The notes: generated by a model from the sequence alone, not told the origin. Shown: positions 8,212 to 17,185, counted from the first letter of the stretch. The stretch: 22,600 bases of DNA from UBA8437 sp963933195 (GCA_963933195.1 CAWVUS010000047.1:1-22600); one strand, 5' to 3'. Program-made: numbers and translations.

Positions 8212-8903
8212 GTTCGGGAACCAAGACAACCGATCAACTGATCGAGGAATGCCAGGGGCTGGTCAAGTCCCTGGCCTGGAAGGCGCGAACCGGCCTGCCG
8301 CACAGTGTCGAGATCGACGACCTGATCGGCTACGGCCAGGTTGGATTGTCCGAGGCTGCCAAGGCGTATGACCCCACCCGGGGCGTAAAATTTTCGACGT
8401 TCGCCTACTACCGCGTTCGGGGTGCCATCTTTGACGGCCTGACAATGATGTCCTGGTTCCGGCGCTCTCCCAGCCGCGACGTCAAGTTCGAACAGATGGC
8501 CAACGAGGTCCTGGAAGAACAATCCGGAGAGACGAGCCAATCGAACACGACGAGCCTGGGCAACGACGGGCGATGGCTGAAAGACCTCTCGGCGTCGCTG
8601 GCCGTGGTGTACCTGGCGGGCGATCGAGCCGAGGACCAATCCGAATCCCAGGTGGTGGATGAGTCGATGCCGACACCACAGGCGGAAGTCAGCCAGGATG
8701 AAGTGCACGATCGGCTGACGGCATTGGTCGATTCCCTGTCGGGACAGGAAGGCGCCCTGATCCGCGCCGCCTACTACGAGGGCCTTTCCCTGACCGACGC
8801 AGCCCGCAGAATCGGAGTCAGCAAGTCCTGGGCCAGCCGCCTGCACGCCCAAACCCTAAAACGGCTCGCGCATTCACTCCGGGAAGCAGGTATCGTGGAT
8901 TGA
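8208..8903 (+). CDS. FliA/WhiG-like sigma-70 family factor inside the T6SS cluster
   Basis: 231 residues. Region 2 spans about 11-80: DDLIGYGQVGL (37-47), YDPTRGVKFSTFAYYRVRGA, which matches the core-binding and minus-10 helix pattern of sigma-28-type factors. Region 4 with its helix-turn-helix covers about 170-228 (LTDAARRIGVSKSWASRLH from 195). The segment in between starts with SWFRRSPSRD, resembling the W-x-P-R-S-x-R-x start of FliA region 3, but the rest is acidic and Ser/Thr-rich, so region 3 looks degenerate. There is no region 1. It overlaps the upstream unknown gene by 4 nt. A sigma factor inside the operon suggests autoregulation or dedicated expression of T6SS parts such as hcp; which promoters it reads is unknown. 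Confidence 0.87.
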   Translation: MSSGTKTTDQLIEECQGLVKSLAWKARTGLPHSVEIDDLIGYGQVGLSEAAKAYDPTRGVKFSTFAYYRVRGAIFDGLTMMSWFRRSPSRDVKFEQMANEVLEEQSGETSQSNTTSLGNDGRWLKDLSASLAVVYLAGDRAEDQSESQVVDESMPTPQAEVSQDEVHDRLTALVDSLSGQEGALIRAAYYEGLSLTDAARRIGVSKSWASRLHAQTLKRLAHSLREAGIVD

Positions 8904-8995
8904 TGGTTTGCACGATGCGCAGACCAGTGATTTTGCCCGTTGGGACGCTGTGTCCGTAGGTCGGGATCAACAACAGCTGGATATTGGACGAGCAC

Positions 8996-10153
8996 ATGGC
9001 CTCTGATGAAACTCTGAATTTTGACGGGCTCCTGGCACCGATTACCGAAGACGCTCCGTCGGGGGAAGAGTTGCGTTCGTCAGATGCCGAGGCCTACTGG
9101 GAAATCAAGCGGCTCCGCGACGCTGCCCGGAAGGATGAAAACCAGGCCCCCGGCGGCGACAGCGACATCAACATCGCACCGGAATGGACCGAGGTCTACC
9201 AACTCAGCGAAAAAGCACTGGTCGAATCCTCCAAGGATCTTCAGGTGACCGCCTGGATGATCGAAGCCCAGGTGCGACTGCAGGGTTTTGCCGGACTCCG
9301 TGACGGGCTCAAACTCTTTGGTCAACTCTGCGACCAGTTCTGGGATGACATCCATCCTCGTCCGGACGAGGACGGCGTGATCACGACCGTGGCCCCCATG
9401 GCCGGACTCAATGGCGAGGACGCCGACGGCCCCCTGGTGGTCGCCATCAAGCGGATCCCGGTCACCGAGGGGCAAACCAATGGCGCCTTCGCACTCTGCC
9501 ACCTCGCCCAGGCCTATGACCTGGACCTGAAGCCGGAACTGCGAGACCAACGAATCGGGGACGGCTGGGTCAGTCGCGAGATGTTCGACACCTCGGTCGA
9601 TGAAACATCACCGGAATTCTTCCAGGTCTTGCTGGAAGACGTTGCCGAATGCCAGGACGTTCTCTCCGAGATGGAAGCCATCCTCGACGAGAAATGTGAC
9701 AAGGACGACAGCGGGTTTCCGCTGGCTCCGTCCACGTCGAGAATCCGAGAGGCTCTCGACGATTCCTTGCGAACGATTCGCGGGTTTGCCGGAGCGATCA
9801 TCGGCGAGGAATCCGAGGAGGGAGACACCCAGGATGGCCCGGCCGCGACCGGCGGTGGAGGGGCCCCAACTGCCCCCACTGGCAGTGTGAATTCACGAGT
9901 CGAAGCGTTCAACACCCTGATGGAAGTCGCCCGCTTCTTCCGCAAAACCGAGCCGCATTCTCCCGTGTCCTACGCGCTGGAACAGGTCGTCAAGTGGGGC
10001 AAGATGTCGCTTCCGGACCTGCTGAAGGAGTTGATCCAGGACTCCAGTGCTCGCGACGACATGTTCCGTCATGTGGGCATCTCCGAATCAGACTCCGATG
10101 ACGATGACGGATGGTCCAGTTCCTCCTCGCACGACGACGATGACGACGAATAA
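8996..10153 (+). CDS. tssA: TssA (ImpA family) with a highly acidic C-terminal tail
   Basis: 385 residues from ATG 8996; a TTG at 8984 in the same frame would add four residues. GGA at 8986-8988 lies 7 nt before the ATG, which favours the ATG. The N-terminal ImpA domain is clear: a PSGEELR-like start, then QVRLQGFAGLRDGL, followed by FWDDIHPRPDEDG. A Gly/Ala/Thr/Pro linker (about residues 275-300) leads to a short C-terminal domain with FFRKTEPHSPVSYALEQ, a classic TssA motif. TssA caps the baseplate or distal sheath end and primes Hcp tube and sheath polymerisation. The last 20 or so residues are almost only Asp, Ser and Glu, which is unusual. A 92-nt gap separates it from the sigma factor gene; I see no convincing promoter there. 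Confidence 0.9.
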   Translation: MASDETLNFDGLLAPITEDAPSGEELRSSDAEAYWEIKRLRDAARKDENQAPGGDSDINIAPEWTEVYQLSEKALVESSKDLQVTAWMIEAQVRLQGFAGLRDGLKLFGQLCDQFWDDIHPRPDEDGVITTVAPMAGLNGEDADGPLVVAIKRIPVTEGQTNGAFALCHLAQAYDLDLKPELRDQRIGDGWVSREMFDTSVDETSPEFFQVLLEDVAECQDVLSEMEAILDEKCDKDDSGFPLAPSTSRIREALDDSLRTIRGFAGAIIGEESEEGDTQDGPAATGGGGAPTAPTGSVNSRVEAFNTLMEVARFFRKTEPHSPVSYALEQVVKWGKMSLPDLLKELIQDSSARDDMFRHVGISESDSDDDDGWSSSSSHDDDDDE

Positions 10154-10202
10154 CTCAATTCGCCTCCCGTAGACTTCCCACACAAGATTCTGTTCGCCAT
10201 TC

Positions 10203-10231
10203 TTGAAAGCGATCGCACAGTTCAAGAGAAT
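10203..10231 (+). promoter_or_regulatory. Possible sigma-70-type promoter upstream of tssB
   Basis: TTGAAA (10203-10208, 5/6 to TTGACA) is followed after 17 nt by GAGAAT (10226-10231, 4/6 to TATAAT). It lies in the 157-nt gap between tssA and tssB, which with 8904-8995 is the longest internal break before clpV, so a separate transcript for the sheath genes is plausible. The match is modest and has not been tested. Confidence 0.3.
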
Positions 10232-10310
10232 ACAAGTCCCGTGCCCACAGCCATTAGCACCGTGGGCCAAGCGTCACTTCACCCCGCAGTCCTCTTAGGA
10301 ACCGGCAACA

Positions 10311-10859
10311 ATGGCCGAAAGTGTCCACGAAAAACTGAAACGGGTTCGGAAACCCCGGGTTCACATCACTTACGACGTCGAGACCGAAGGCGCCGTCGAG
10401 CAGAAGGAACTGCCGTTTGTCGTTGGAGTGCTGGGTGATTTCTCCGGCGATCCGACACAAGACCTCAAGCCGATGCGTGACCGGAATTTCGTGCAGATCG
10501 ATCGCGACAATTTCGACGACGTGATGCAGCGAATGACACCCGGCCTCAACCTTCGAGTCGAAAACACTCTGAAGGATGACGGCAGCGAGATGCCCGTGGC
10601 CCTGCAATTCAAATCGATGGAGGACTTCGAGCCCTCCAAGGTGGCCGCCCAGGTCGAGCCATTGAGCAAGCTGCTGGAAACCCGGGAGAAGCTCAAGGAA
10701 CTCCTCACCAAGGTCGACCTCTCGCCGGATTACGAAGAAGTCCTGCAACAGATCCTCGAAAACACCGAGAACCTCGAGCAGGTTGCCGGTGACTTGGGGG
10801 TCGAGGCCGACGCGGGGGCCGATGATGACTCTGACAGCGGAGAGGGAGATGACCAATGA
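10311..10859 (+). CDS. tssB: TssB (VipA/ImpB), small sheath subunit
   Basis: 182 residues. The N-terminus has KLKRVRKPRVHITYDVETEG and the ELPFVVGVLGDFSG strand-turn that define the family; NFDDVMQRMTPGLNLRVEN follows as expected. TssB and TssC interlock to form the contractile sheath around the Hcp tube. AGGA (10297-10300) lies 10 nt before the ATG. The stop overlaps the tssC start (ATGA), as is normal for this obligate pair. The C-terminus beyond about residue 164 (EADAGADDDSDSGEGDDQ) is an acidic extension, so the protein is slightly longer than the common 160-170 residues. The N-terminal helix is the known contact for TagJ-type proteins, and a tagJ gene is present downstream. Confidence 0.95.
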   Translation: MAESVHEKLKRVRKPRVHITYDVETEGAVEQKELPFVVGVLGDFSGDPTQDLKPMRDRNFVQIDRDNFDDVMQRMTPGLNLRVENTLKDDGSEMPVALQFKSMEDFEPSKVAAQVEPLSKLLETREKLKELLTKVDLSPDYEEVLQQILENTENLEQVAGDLGVEADAGADDDSDSGEGDDQ

Positions 10860-12352
10860 GTACAGGTGAAGAACAACAAGCCCAACAAGGGGCAGAGGCG
10901 GAAGCACAGTCGTCCAGCCTGCTGGACCAGGCGATCGCCAACACGAAATCCGCCACACCCGATCATGCGAAGGACCTGCTGGCCGCGCTCACCCGCGAAG
11001 CCATGGCTGGAACCGTCACGTTTGACAAGGACGTGACCCGGACCATCAACCAGGCCATTGCCAAGATCGACGACGCCGTCTCAACGCAATTGGCTGCGGT
11101 GATGCACTCGGAAGCCTTCCAGAAGCTCGAGGGCAGCTGGCGTGGACTGAACCACCTGGTGATGAACAGCGAAACCGGCACTGGTCTCAAGGTCCGGATG
11201 CTGAATGTTTCGAAGAAGGAACTGTTCAAGGACGTCGACAAGGCCGTCGAATTTGACCAGAGCCAGGTCTTCAAGAAGCTGTATGAAAACGAGTTCGGAA
11301 CGCCCGGCGGCGAACCCTACGGGGCGTTGATCGGTGACTACGAGTTCGAGAACCACCCGGAAGACATCGAGCTGATGAGCAAGATGTCTAACGTGGCCGC
11401 AGCGGCCTTTTGCCCGTTTCTCTCGGCCGCCTCGCCGAAACTGTTCGGCCTGGACAGCTACACCGACCTGGCCCAGCCACGTGACCTGGCCAAGATCTTC
11501 GACACGCCCGAGTACGCCCCCTGGCGTTCCTTCCGCGAGTCGGAGGATGCACGGTTCGTCACCCTGGCGATGCCTCGGGTCCTGGCCCGCCTCCCCTACG
11601 GGGCGAACACCAAGCCCGTCGACGACTTCGATTACGAGGAAGTCGCACTCAACGAGGATGGTTCGGCCAAGAGTGTTGGCCACGAGGAATACTGCTGGAT
11701 GAACGCGGCCTACGTGCTCGGAACACGACTGACCGATTCGTTCGCCCAGACCGGATTCTGCACGGCCATCCGTGGCGCCGAGGGTGGTGGAAAGGTCGAG
11801 GGCCTGCCGGCTCACGTCTTCCAGTCCGACGATGGTGACACCGACCTGAAGTGTCCCACCGAATTGGCCATCACCGATCGCCGCGAGAAAGAACTCAGCG
11901 ACCTGGGGTTCCTGCCGTTGTGTCACTACAAGAACACCGATTACGCCGTGTTCTTCGGCGCCCAGTCGGTGCAGAAGCCCAAGAAGTACGATCGCCCGGA
12001 AGCGACAGCCAACGCGGCAATCTCGTCCCGGCTGCCATACATCATGGCGACGTCCCGATTCACCCACTTCGTGAAGGTGATCGGTCGCGACAAGATCGGT
12101 TCGTTCATGGAGGCCGAGGACTGCCAGGCATTCCTCGACCGATGGATCCACAACTTCGTGTCGGCCGACTCCAACCCAGCTCCCGAGCAACGGGCCAAGT
12201 ACCCATTGCGAGAGGCACAGGTTGAGGTCAAGGAAATCCCTGGAGCACCGGGTTCCTACAACGCCGTCCTGCACTTGCGGCCCTGGCTGCAAATGGAGGA
12301 GTTGACCGCATCGATGCGAATGGTCGCCCGGATCCCGAAGATGGGTGGGTAA
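10856..12352 (+). CDS. tssC: TssC (VipB/ImpC), large sheath subunit
   Basis: 498 residues, the usual length. Family landmarks run in order: LEGSWRGLNHLV, KVRMLNVSKKEL, YENEFGTPGGEPYGALIGDYEF, MSNVAAAAFCPFLSAASPKLFG, ARFVTLAMPRVLARLPYG, GFLPLCHYKNTDYAVFF, and YPLREAQVEVKEIPGAPGSY near the end. With TssB it builds the contractile sheath, and its N-terminal region is normally the ClpV recognition site. The first 25 residues are Glu/Gln/Ala-rich. It overlaps tssB by 4 nt and is followed after 6 nt by a paralog. As the copy coupled to tssB and without an N-terminal extension, this is the likelier main sheath protein. Confidence 0.96.
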   Translation: MSTGEEQQAQQGAEAEAQSSSLLDQAIANTKSATPDHAKDLLAALTREAMAGTVTFDKDVTRTINQAIAKIDDAVSTQLAAVMHSEAFQKLEGSWRGLNHLVMNSETGTGLKVRMLNVSKKELFKDVDKAVEFDQSQVFKKLYENEFGTPGGEPYGALIGDYEFENHPEDIELMSKMSNVAAAAFCPFLSAASPKLFGLDSYTDLAQPRDLAKIFDTPEYAPWRSFRESEDARFVTLAMPRVLARLPYGANTKPVDDFDYEEVALNEDGSAKSVGHEEYCWMNAAYVLGTRLTDSFAQTGFCTAIRGAEGGGKVEGLPAHVFQSDDGDTDLKCPTELAITDRREKELSDLGFLPLCHYKNTDYAVFFGAQSVQKPKKYDRPEATANAAISSRLPYIMATSRFTHFVKVIGRDKIGSFMEAEDCQAFLDRWIHNFVSADSNPAPEQRAKYPLREAQVEVKEIPGAPGSYNAVLHLRPWLQMEELTASMRMVARIPKMGG

Positions 12353-12358
12353 TCCCCG

Positions 12359-13981
12359 ATGAGCGCGGGTTTTGCGGCGAACCAACCGGTGGCCGCAGGA
12401 GAATCGACAAGCGGCACGGTAACGGCCGACCAGGCTCCCTGGTCGGCCGACGCCGCTTCCCGGTTAATCGAGATGGTGATCGCCGAGACGATCTCCTCCG
12501 GGCGAGCCTCCACCACGGAACCGGACGACACGGCTCCTCCGACAACCGCTCCCAGCGGACAACTGGGCCGTTTCCTCCAGGGTCAGTCCTGGATCGAGAC
12601 CCTCTCGCACTGGCTCGGCCCCCAGATCCCCCGCGACAAATCCGATCTGCTGCGATTGCTGGGTCGGGCCATCGCACTGGTTGACACCGCACTGTCCGAC
12701 CAGGTCAACGCCATCATCCACCATCCCCGCTTCCAGAAACTCGAAGCGTCCTGGCGAGGGTTGCGGTACGTGGTGAGCCAACTCGAGGACGGTCGCAACG
12801 TCAAGGTCCGGATGCTCAGCGCGTCCTGGAAAGACCTGTCCAACGATCAACGAAAGGCCGTGGAGTTCGATCGCAGCGAGTTGTTCCGCAAGGTCTACAG
12901 TGGAGAATTCGGAGTCGCCGGTGGTGAGCCGTTCGGTGTGCTGATCGGCGACTACGAGATCAGCCCGTCCGTGGAAGACATGGCGACGCTCGGTGGCATT
13001 GCCCAATCCGCCGCTGCCGCCTTCGCTCCCTTCATCGCCGCAGCGGCCCCGACAATGTTCGGGCTCGACGAGTTTGAGGGGCTCGAGCGCCCGATCAACC
13101 TCCAGCGGGTCTTCGAACAGAAGGAATTCATTCACTGGCGACGGTTCCGCGAGCAGGACGAGGATTCCCGTTTCGTCGGATTGACCATGCCCCGGGTCCT
13201 CTCCCGATTGCCCTACGAGGACCTGCAACCCGGCAACAACGGTCAACGGCGTGTCGATGGTTTCCGGTTCCACGAGGACGTCGATGGCCCGGACCGAAGC
13301 GGTTACCTGTGGGGCAATGCCGCCTACGCGTTCGCCGGTGTCCTGATCCACTCGTTTGCCGAATCCGGTTGGCTGGCCGATATCCGCGGGGTTGAACGTG
13401 ACACCGCGGGAGGTGGACTGATCACCGATCTCCCGGCACATTCGTTCTCGACGGACAAGCAGAACCTCGTGCCCAAGTCGTCGACCGACGTGGTGGTCAC
13501 CGATGAACTCGAAAAATCGCTCAATGAACTGGGGTTCATTCCGCTGTGCCACTGCAAGGACACCGACTACTCGGCGTTCTACAGCAATAGCTCGATCCAA
13601 AAACCCAAGATCTATGACCGGGAAGCGGCCACGATCAACGCCCGTATGACCGGCATGCTGCAGTACACGCTCTGCGTGTCACGGTTCGCCCACTACCTGA
13701 AGGTACTCGCCCGAGAAAAACTGGGCATGGCCATCGAGGCAGACGACTGCGAACGACTCCTGCAGGATTGGCTCGTACAATATGTCACCGTCGACCAGGA
13801 AGCCACGGCGGAAGTCAAATCGCGATTTCCACTGCGCGAGGCCAATGTCAACGTTCGCGAGATCCCAGGACAACCAGGCAAGTTCGAATGTGTCGCGCAC
13901 CTGTGGCCCCACTATGAACTCGACGACCTTTCGGCAGCAGTTCGTCTGAAAACCGAATTGGCAACAACATCAAGCGGCTAA
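12359..13981 (+). CDS. Second TssC-family protein (ImpD-like)
   Basis: 540 residues. It shares the TssC landmarks with the preceding gene: LEASWRGLRYVV, KVRMLSASWKDL, YSGEFGVAGGEPFGVLIGDYEI, AAAAFAPFIAAAAPTMFGLD, SRFVGLTMPRVLSRLPYE, GFIPLCHCKDTDYSAFY and FPLREANVNVREIPGQPGKF. The two are clearly diverged rather than a fresh duplication. The N-terminus is longer by about 45 residues (Ala/Thr/Ser-rich, then WIETLSHWLGPQIP), and the segment after the RLPYE motif contains a loop QPGNNGQRR not present in the first copy. GGGTGGG (12344-12350) gives a ribosome site 8 nt before the ATG. Tandem tssC genes are known from imp-type loci (impC and impD). It could form a mixed sheath, a cap, or a baseplate-proximal ring; the role is not shown by the sequence. 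Confidence 0.92.
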   Translation: MSAGFAANQPVAAGESTSGTVTADQAPWSADAASRLIEMVIAETISSGRASTTEPDDTAPPTTAPSGQLGRFLQGQSWIETLSHWLGPQIPRDKSDLLRLLGRAIALVDTALSDQVNAIIHHPRFQKLEASWRGLRYVVSQLEDGRNVKVRMLSASWKDLSNDQRKAVEFDRSELFRKVYSGEFGVAGGEPFGVLIGDYEISPSVEDMATLGGIAQSAAAAFAPFIAAAAPTMFGLDEFEGLERPINLQRVFEQKEFIHWRRFREQDEDSRFVGLTMPRVLSRLPYEDLQPGNNGQRRVDGFRFHEDVDGPDRSGYLWGNAAYAFAGVLIHSFAESGWLADIRGVERDTAGGGLITDLPAHSFSTDKQNLVPKSSTDVVVTDELEKSLNELGFIPLCHCKDTDYSAFYSNSSIQKPKIYDREAATINARMTGMLQYTLCVSRFAHYLKVLAREKLGMAIEADDCERLLQDWLVQYVTVDQEATAEVKSRFPLREANVNVREIPGQPGKFECVAHLWPHYELDDLSAAVRLKTELATTSSG

Positions 13982-13989
13982 ACGGCAAA

Positions 13990-14015
13990 ACCCGGACAGC
14001 AATACCGCTCCGGGT
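13990..14015 (+). other. Hairpin between the second tssC and tagJ
   Basis: ACCCGGA and TCCGGGT form a perfect 7-bp stem with a 12-nt loop in the 75-nt gap before tagJ. There is no T-run after it, so it may slow decay of the upstream sheath mRNA or partly attenuate, rather than end, transcription. A strong AGGAAG ribosome site (14043-14048) for tagJ follows. Confidence 0.35.
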
Positions 14016-14056
14016 AAGCCGGTGCATTTCCAAACAACTTCCAGGAAGAACTCGAT

Positions 14057-14863
14057 ATGACGCCGGTAGAACATTTTCAGGCCGGAGACCTGACCGAGGC
14101 GATCAACACCGCCACCGAGGCGGTCAAGAAGGATCCGACCGACACTGCGTCGCGGAGCCTGATGGCGCAGTTGTTGTGCTTCGCCGGAGAACTGGAGCGA
14201 GCCGACAGCCACCTGGATGCGATTGGCCAACAGGACCCGGCGGCCGCGGTCGGAGCCGCCCTGGTACGGCACCTGATTCGTGGCGAACAGGCCAGGCAAC
14301 AGTGCTTCCAGGAAGGCCGGCTTCCCGAATTGTTGCAGGAACCCTCGGAACACATGCAACGCCACCTCGAAGCTCTCGTCTGCCTTCGGGAAGACAAGCA
14401 GTCCGAAGCTACCGATCTGCTCGGACAGGCCGAGGAACTGCGACCGCGAATCAGCGGCACCTGCAACGGCGACGCCTTCGACGACCTGCGCGACCTCGAC
14501 GACCTCACCTCCGGTTTCCTGGAAACAATCACCAGCAACGGAAAGTACTACTGGGTGCCGCTGAACCAGGTCCGTGTCCTGGATCTCCGGCAGCCCGAGA
14601 GGTCTCTGGACCTGCTTTGGCAACCGGCCCACATGGTTGTCGAGGGAGGTCCCGACGGAGACGTCTACCTGCCGGTGATGTATGCCGGCAGTCACGACCA
14701 GTCCGACGACAGGCTCCGGCTGGGCCTCGCAACCGAGTGGCTCGACGGCGAAGCCGGCCCGGTGCGTGGTATCGGACAACGCGAACTCCTGGTGGGCGAA
14801 AACGTCCTGTCGATTCTCCAGATCAAGAACCTGACAATCACCCCCGACAATGCCACCGATTGA
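14057..14863 (+). CDS. tagJ: TagJ/ImpE accessory protein
   Basis: 268 residues, near the usual length of ImpE proteins. The N-terminal half is built of TPR-like helices (HFQAGDLTEAINTATEAVKK, then SRSLMAQLLCFAGELERADS), and the C-terminal half has the ImpE signature YYWVPLNQVRVLDLRQPERS with LWQPAHM and VYLPVMYAGS. In the family, TagJ (HsiE) binds the first helix of TssB and can influence how ClpV acts on the sheath. AGGAAG at 14043-14048 is 8 nt before the ATG. The stop lies 14 nt inside tssE, so the two are coupled. TagJ presence marks the subset of T6SS that uses this accessory route for sheath recycling. Confidence 0.9.
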   Translation: MTPVEHFQAGDLTEAINTATEAVKKDPTDTASRSLMAQLLCFAGELERADSHLDAIGQQDPAAAVGAALVRHLIRGEQARQQCFQEGRLPELLQEPSEHMQRHLEALVCLREDKQSEATDLLGQAEELRPRISGTCNGDAFDDLRDLDDLTSGFLETITSNGKYYWVPLNQVRVLDLRQPERSLDLLWQPAHMVVEGGPDGDVYLPVMYAGSHDQSDDRLRLGLATEWLDGEAGPVRGIGQRELLVGENVLSILQIKNLTITPDNATD

Positions 14864-15344
14864 TCGTGATCAACAACTGACCCCCTCGCTGCTCGACCGG
14901 CTCCTGGACGATGAACCGGGGAACCAGCGAGAAGCCGTCAAGCAACGGCACCAGGTGCTGCGCGAGATGAAGCTGAGTGTGCGTCGTGACCTGGAGAACC
15001 TCCTCAACACGCGGTGGCGGTGTGTCGCATGGCCCCCCAACCTCGAGGAACTCGAAACCTCGCTGGTCAACTACGGCATTCCTGATTTCACGGGAATCCG
15101 TTTTGCGTCTGCCAACACGCAGGACGAACTCCGGTCAATTCTTGAAGCCGTCATCAGGCGGTTTGAACCAAGATTTTCCCAGGTCCGGGTCGAGTTGATC
15201 ACAAATGCCGATTCGCTGGACCGGACCCTTCGGTTCCGCATTGACGCCATGCTGCACGCGGAACCGGTCGTGGAACCGGTCGTCTTCGACACCACGCTGA
15301 AAACATCCACCGGCGATTTCGAAGTTTCGGGCGAAAATCGATGA
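14850..15344 (+). CDS. tssE: TssE (gp25-like) baseplate protein
   Basis: 164 residues with a GpW/gp25-type fold. The start LTPSLLDRLLDDEP is typical, LSVRRDLENLLNTR is the conserved helix, and the EPR motif sits at 106-108 in RRFEPRFSQVRVEL. In TssE this motif links the baseplate wedge to the sheath handshake. The ATG at 14850 overlaps the end of tagJ by 14 nt and gives the normal N-terminus; the TGA overlaps the tssF ATG by 4 nt. TssE, TssF and TssG form the wedge that TssK carries to the membrane complex. Nothing unusual is seen. Confidence 0.93.
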   Translation: MPPIDRDQQLTPSLLDRLLDDEPGNQREAVKQRHQVLREMKLSVRRDLENLLNTRWRCVAWPPNLEELETSLVNYGIPDFTGIRFASANTQDELRSILEAVIRRFEPRFSQVRVELITNADSLDRTLRFRIDAMLHAEPVVEPVVFDTTLKTSTGDFEVSGENR

Positions 15345-17185
15345 GCGAAGAACTGCTTCCCTACTACCAGCGAGAATTGGCGTTCATCCGAACGCTGGGA
15401 GCCGAGTTCGCGCAGAAGCATCCCAAGATCGCCGGTCGCCTGCGACTGGGCGCCGAGGGCACGCAGGATCCACACGTCGAGCGGATGATCGAGGCCTTCG
15501 CGTACCTCAACGCACGCACCCGGTTCAAGCTCGATGACGATTTCCCCGAACTCACCCATGCCCTGCTCGATGTCCTGTATCCGCACATGCTGGCGCCGAC
15601 CCCATCGATGGCCATTGCCAAGATGGCCCTCGACAGGTCGCAGGCAGAATTGACCTCCGGGTACCACCAGCCGGTCGCAACACCCATCGAAACCGATCCG
15701 ATCGACGGCGAACCTTGCCGATTCCAGACGTGTTATCCGGTCACGCTCTGGCCCTTCGATGTGACCTCCGCGTCGCTGGACGGGCCCCCGTTCCAGGCCC
15801 CCCAGACACCATTCACTTCCAAAACCGCCGCCATCATCAGGCTGCAGTTGTCCTGCTGGTCTCCCGAAGTCCGGATCGGACAACTCGAAGTCGACTCGGT
15901 CCGATTTTTTCTCAAGGCACAGCCACAGCACGTCTACCCACTCTACGAACTGATCTTCAACAACCTGCTCGGCGCGGCACTGGTCGATCCCGAAAATGCC
16001 ACGGACCCGACCTTGCTCGGTCGTGACTGCGTCACGCCGGTGGGCTTCGGACTCGACGACGGCCTGCTGCCCTATTCGGAACGCTCGTTCGTCGGATACC
16101 GGTTGCTGAGCGAGTACTTCGTATTCCCTGAAAAACTCCTGTTCTTCGACCTCTCGCTGAAAGGACTATCGGACGAAGCCCGGGCGAAGCTGGGCCGTAC
16201 GATGGACATCACCCTGTACCTGGACCGTGGCCAAGCCGAACTGGAGCAACACGTCTCCAGGGACACCTTCCAACTGGGCTGCACACCAATCATCAACCTC
16301 TTCCAGCAACGTGCCGAACCCATTCGGTTGACCCACACCGAATCCGAATTCCGTGTCGTGCCGGATGCACGAAGACCGATGGCGATGGAGGTCTATTCAG
16401 TCGACCGGGTCACGGCCACCTCGCCGCAGAACGATGTTGTCGAGTACCAACCATTCTTTTCCTTCAAGCACGCGGCCACCGGCACACCACAACAGACCTT
16501 CTGGCAGTCCTCCCGACAACCGGCCAATGCCACGGGATCGGAACCTGACAACGGCACGGAAGTGATGCTCAAACTGGTCGATCTTCAGCTCTCCCCTTCG
16601 GTGGCGTCCGACTGGACCCTGGATGTGGAAACGACCTGTATGAATCGCGACCTGCCCAGCAGGCTTCCTTTTGGAGGTGGGCAGTCGAGATTACAGGCCC
16701 TGGGTGGAGAACCGATCGAGTCCATTGAATACCTCACCCCCCCGACACCAACGTACCGGCCGCCCCTGAGGCACGGTGCCATGTGGCGAATGGTCTCACA
16801 ACTCACGCTCAACCATCTCTCGCTCCACGACTACGAGCAGGGGGCGGACGTGTTGCGGGAGATCTTGTCCGTCTACGATGCGACACATTCCGAAGAGACG
16901 CGATCGATAATTGACGGCATCACGAGCGTCTCCACGCGGCGAATCGTCGGCCGCAGCACCAGCGGTGTCTCGGGAGGATTGTGCCGTGGGCTGGAGGTGA
17001 CCATCGATTTTGACGAGGAACGATTTGTCGGTAGCGGCGTGTTCCTATTTGCGGCCGTCCTCGAGCGATTTCTTGGACTGTACTGTTCGATCAACTCGTT
17101 TTCGAAACTGGTCGCGACAACGAACAAACGGGAAGGAGTCCTGAAAGCATGGCCACCGCGAGCCGGCGACAAAGTACTCCTCTGA
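15341..17185 (+). CDS. tssF: TssF (ImpG/VasA) baseplate wedge protein
   Basis: 614 residues, a standard TssF length. The first 100 residues are strongly canonical: LLPYYQRELAFIRTLGAEFA, HPKIAGRLRL, DPHVERMIEAFAYLNARTR and FPELTHALLDVLYPHMLAP. Later, LQLSCWSPEV, DRVTATSP and the C-terminal GSGVFLFAAVLERFLGLYCS with the SFSKLVA ending also match the family. Two copies of TssF with one TssG form the baseplate wedge. The start is coupled to tssE, and the last 37 nt are shared with tssG in another frame. Confidence 0.96.
   Translation: MSEELLPYYQRELAFIRTLGAEFAQKHPKIAGRLRLGAEGTQDPHVERMIEAFAYLNARTRFKLDDDFPELTHALLDVLYPHMLAPTPSMAIAKMALDRSQAELTSGYHQPVATPIETDPIDGEPCRFQTCYPVTLWPFDVTSASLDGPPFQAPQTPFTSKTAAIIRLQLSCWSPEVRIGQLEVDSVRFFLKAQPQHVYPLYELIFNNLLGAALVDPENATDPTLLGRDCVTPVGFGLDDGLLPYSERSFVGYRLLSEYFVFPEKLLFFDLSLKGLSDEARAKLGRTMDITLYLDRGQAELEQHVSRDTFQLGCTPIINLFQQRAEPIRLTHTESEFRVVPDARRPMAMEVYSVDRVTATSPQNDVVEYQPFFSFKHAATGTPQQTFWQSSRQPANATGSEPDNGTEVMLKLVDLQLSPSVASDWTLDVETTCMNRDLPSRLPFGGGQSRLQALGGEPIESIEYLTPPTPTYRPPLRHGAMWRMVSQLTLNHLSLHDYEQGADVLREILSVYDATHSEETRSIIDGITSVSTRRIVGRSTSGVSGGLCRGLEVTIDFDEERFVGSGVFLFAAVLERFLGLYCSINSFSKLVATTNKREGVLKAWPPRAGDKVLL

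Noticed and set aside
8904..8995. Promoter in the gap before tssA
   Set aside because: I looked for sigma-70, sigma-54 and sigma-28 patterns and saw no pair with acceptable spacing and match.
11081..12385. Long open frame on the minus strand opposite tssC (434 codons)
   Set aside because: Long antisense frames are common opposite GC-rich genes. The translation resembles no family and the + strand gene is certain.
12464..13600. Long open frame on the minus strand opposite the second tssC (378 codons)
   Set aside because: Same reason: it mirrors codon use of the sense gene and has no recognisable domain or ribosome site.
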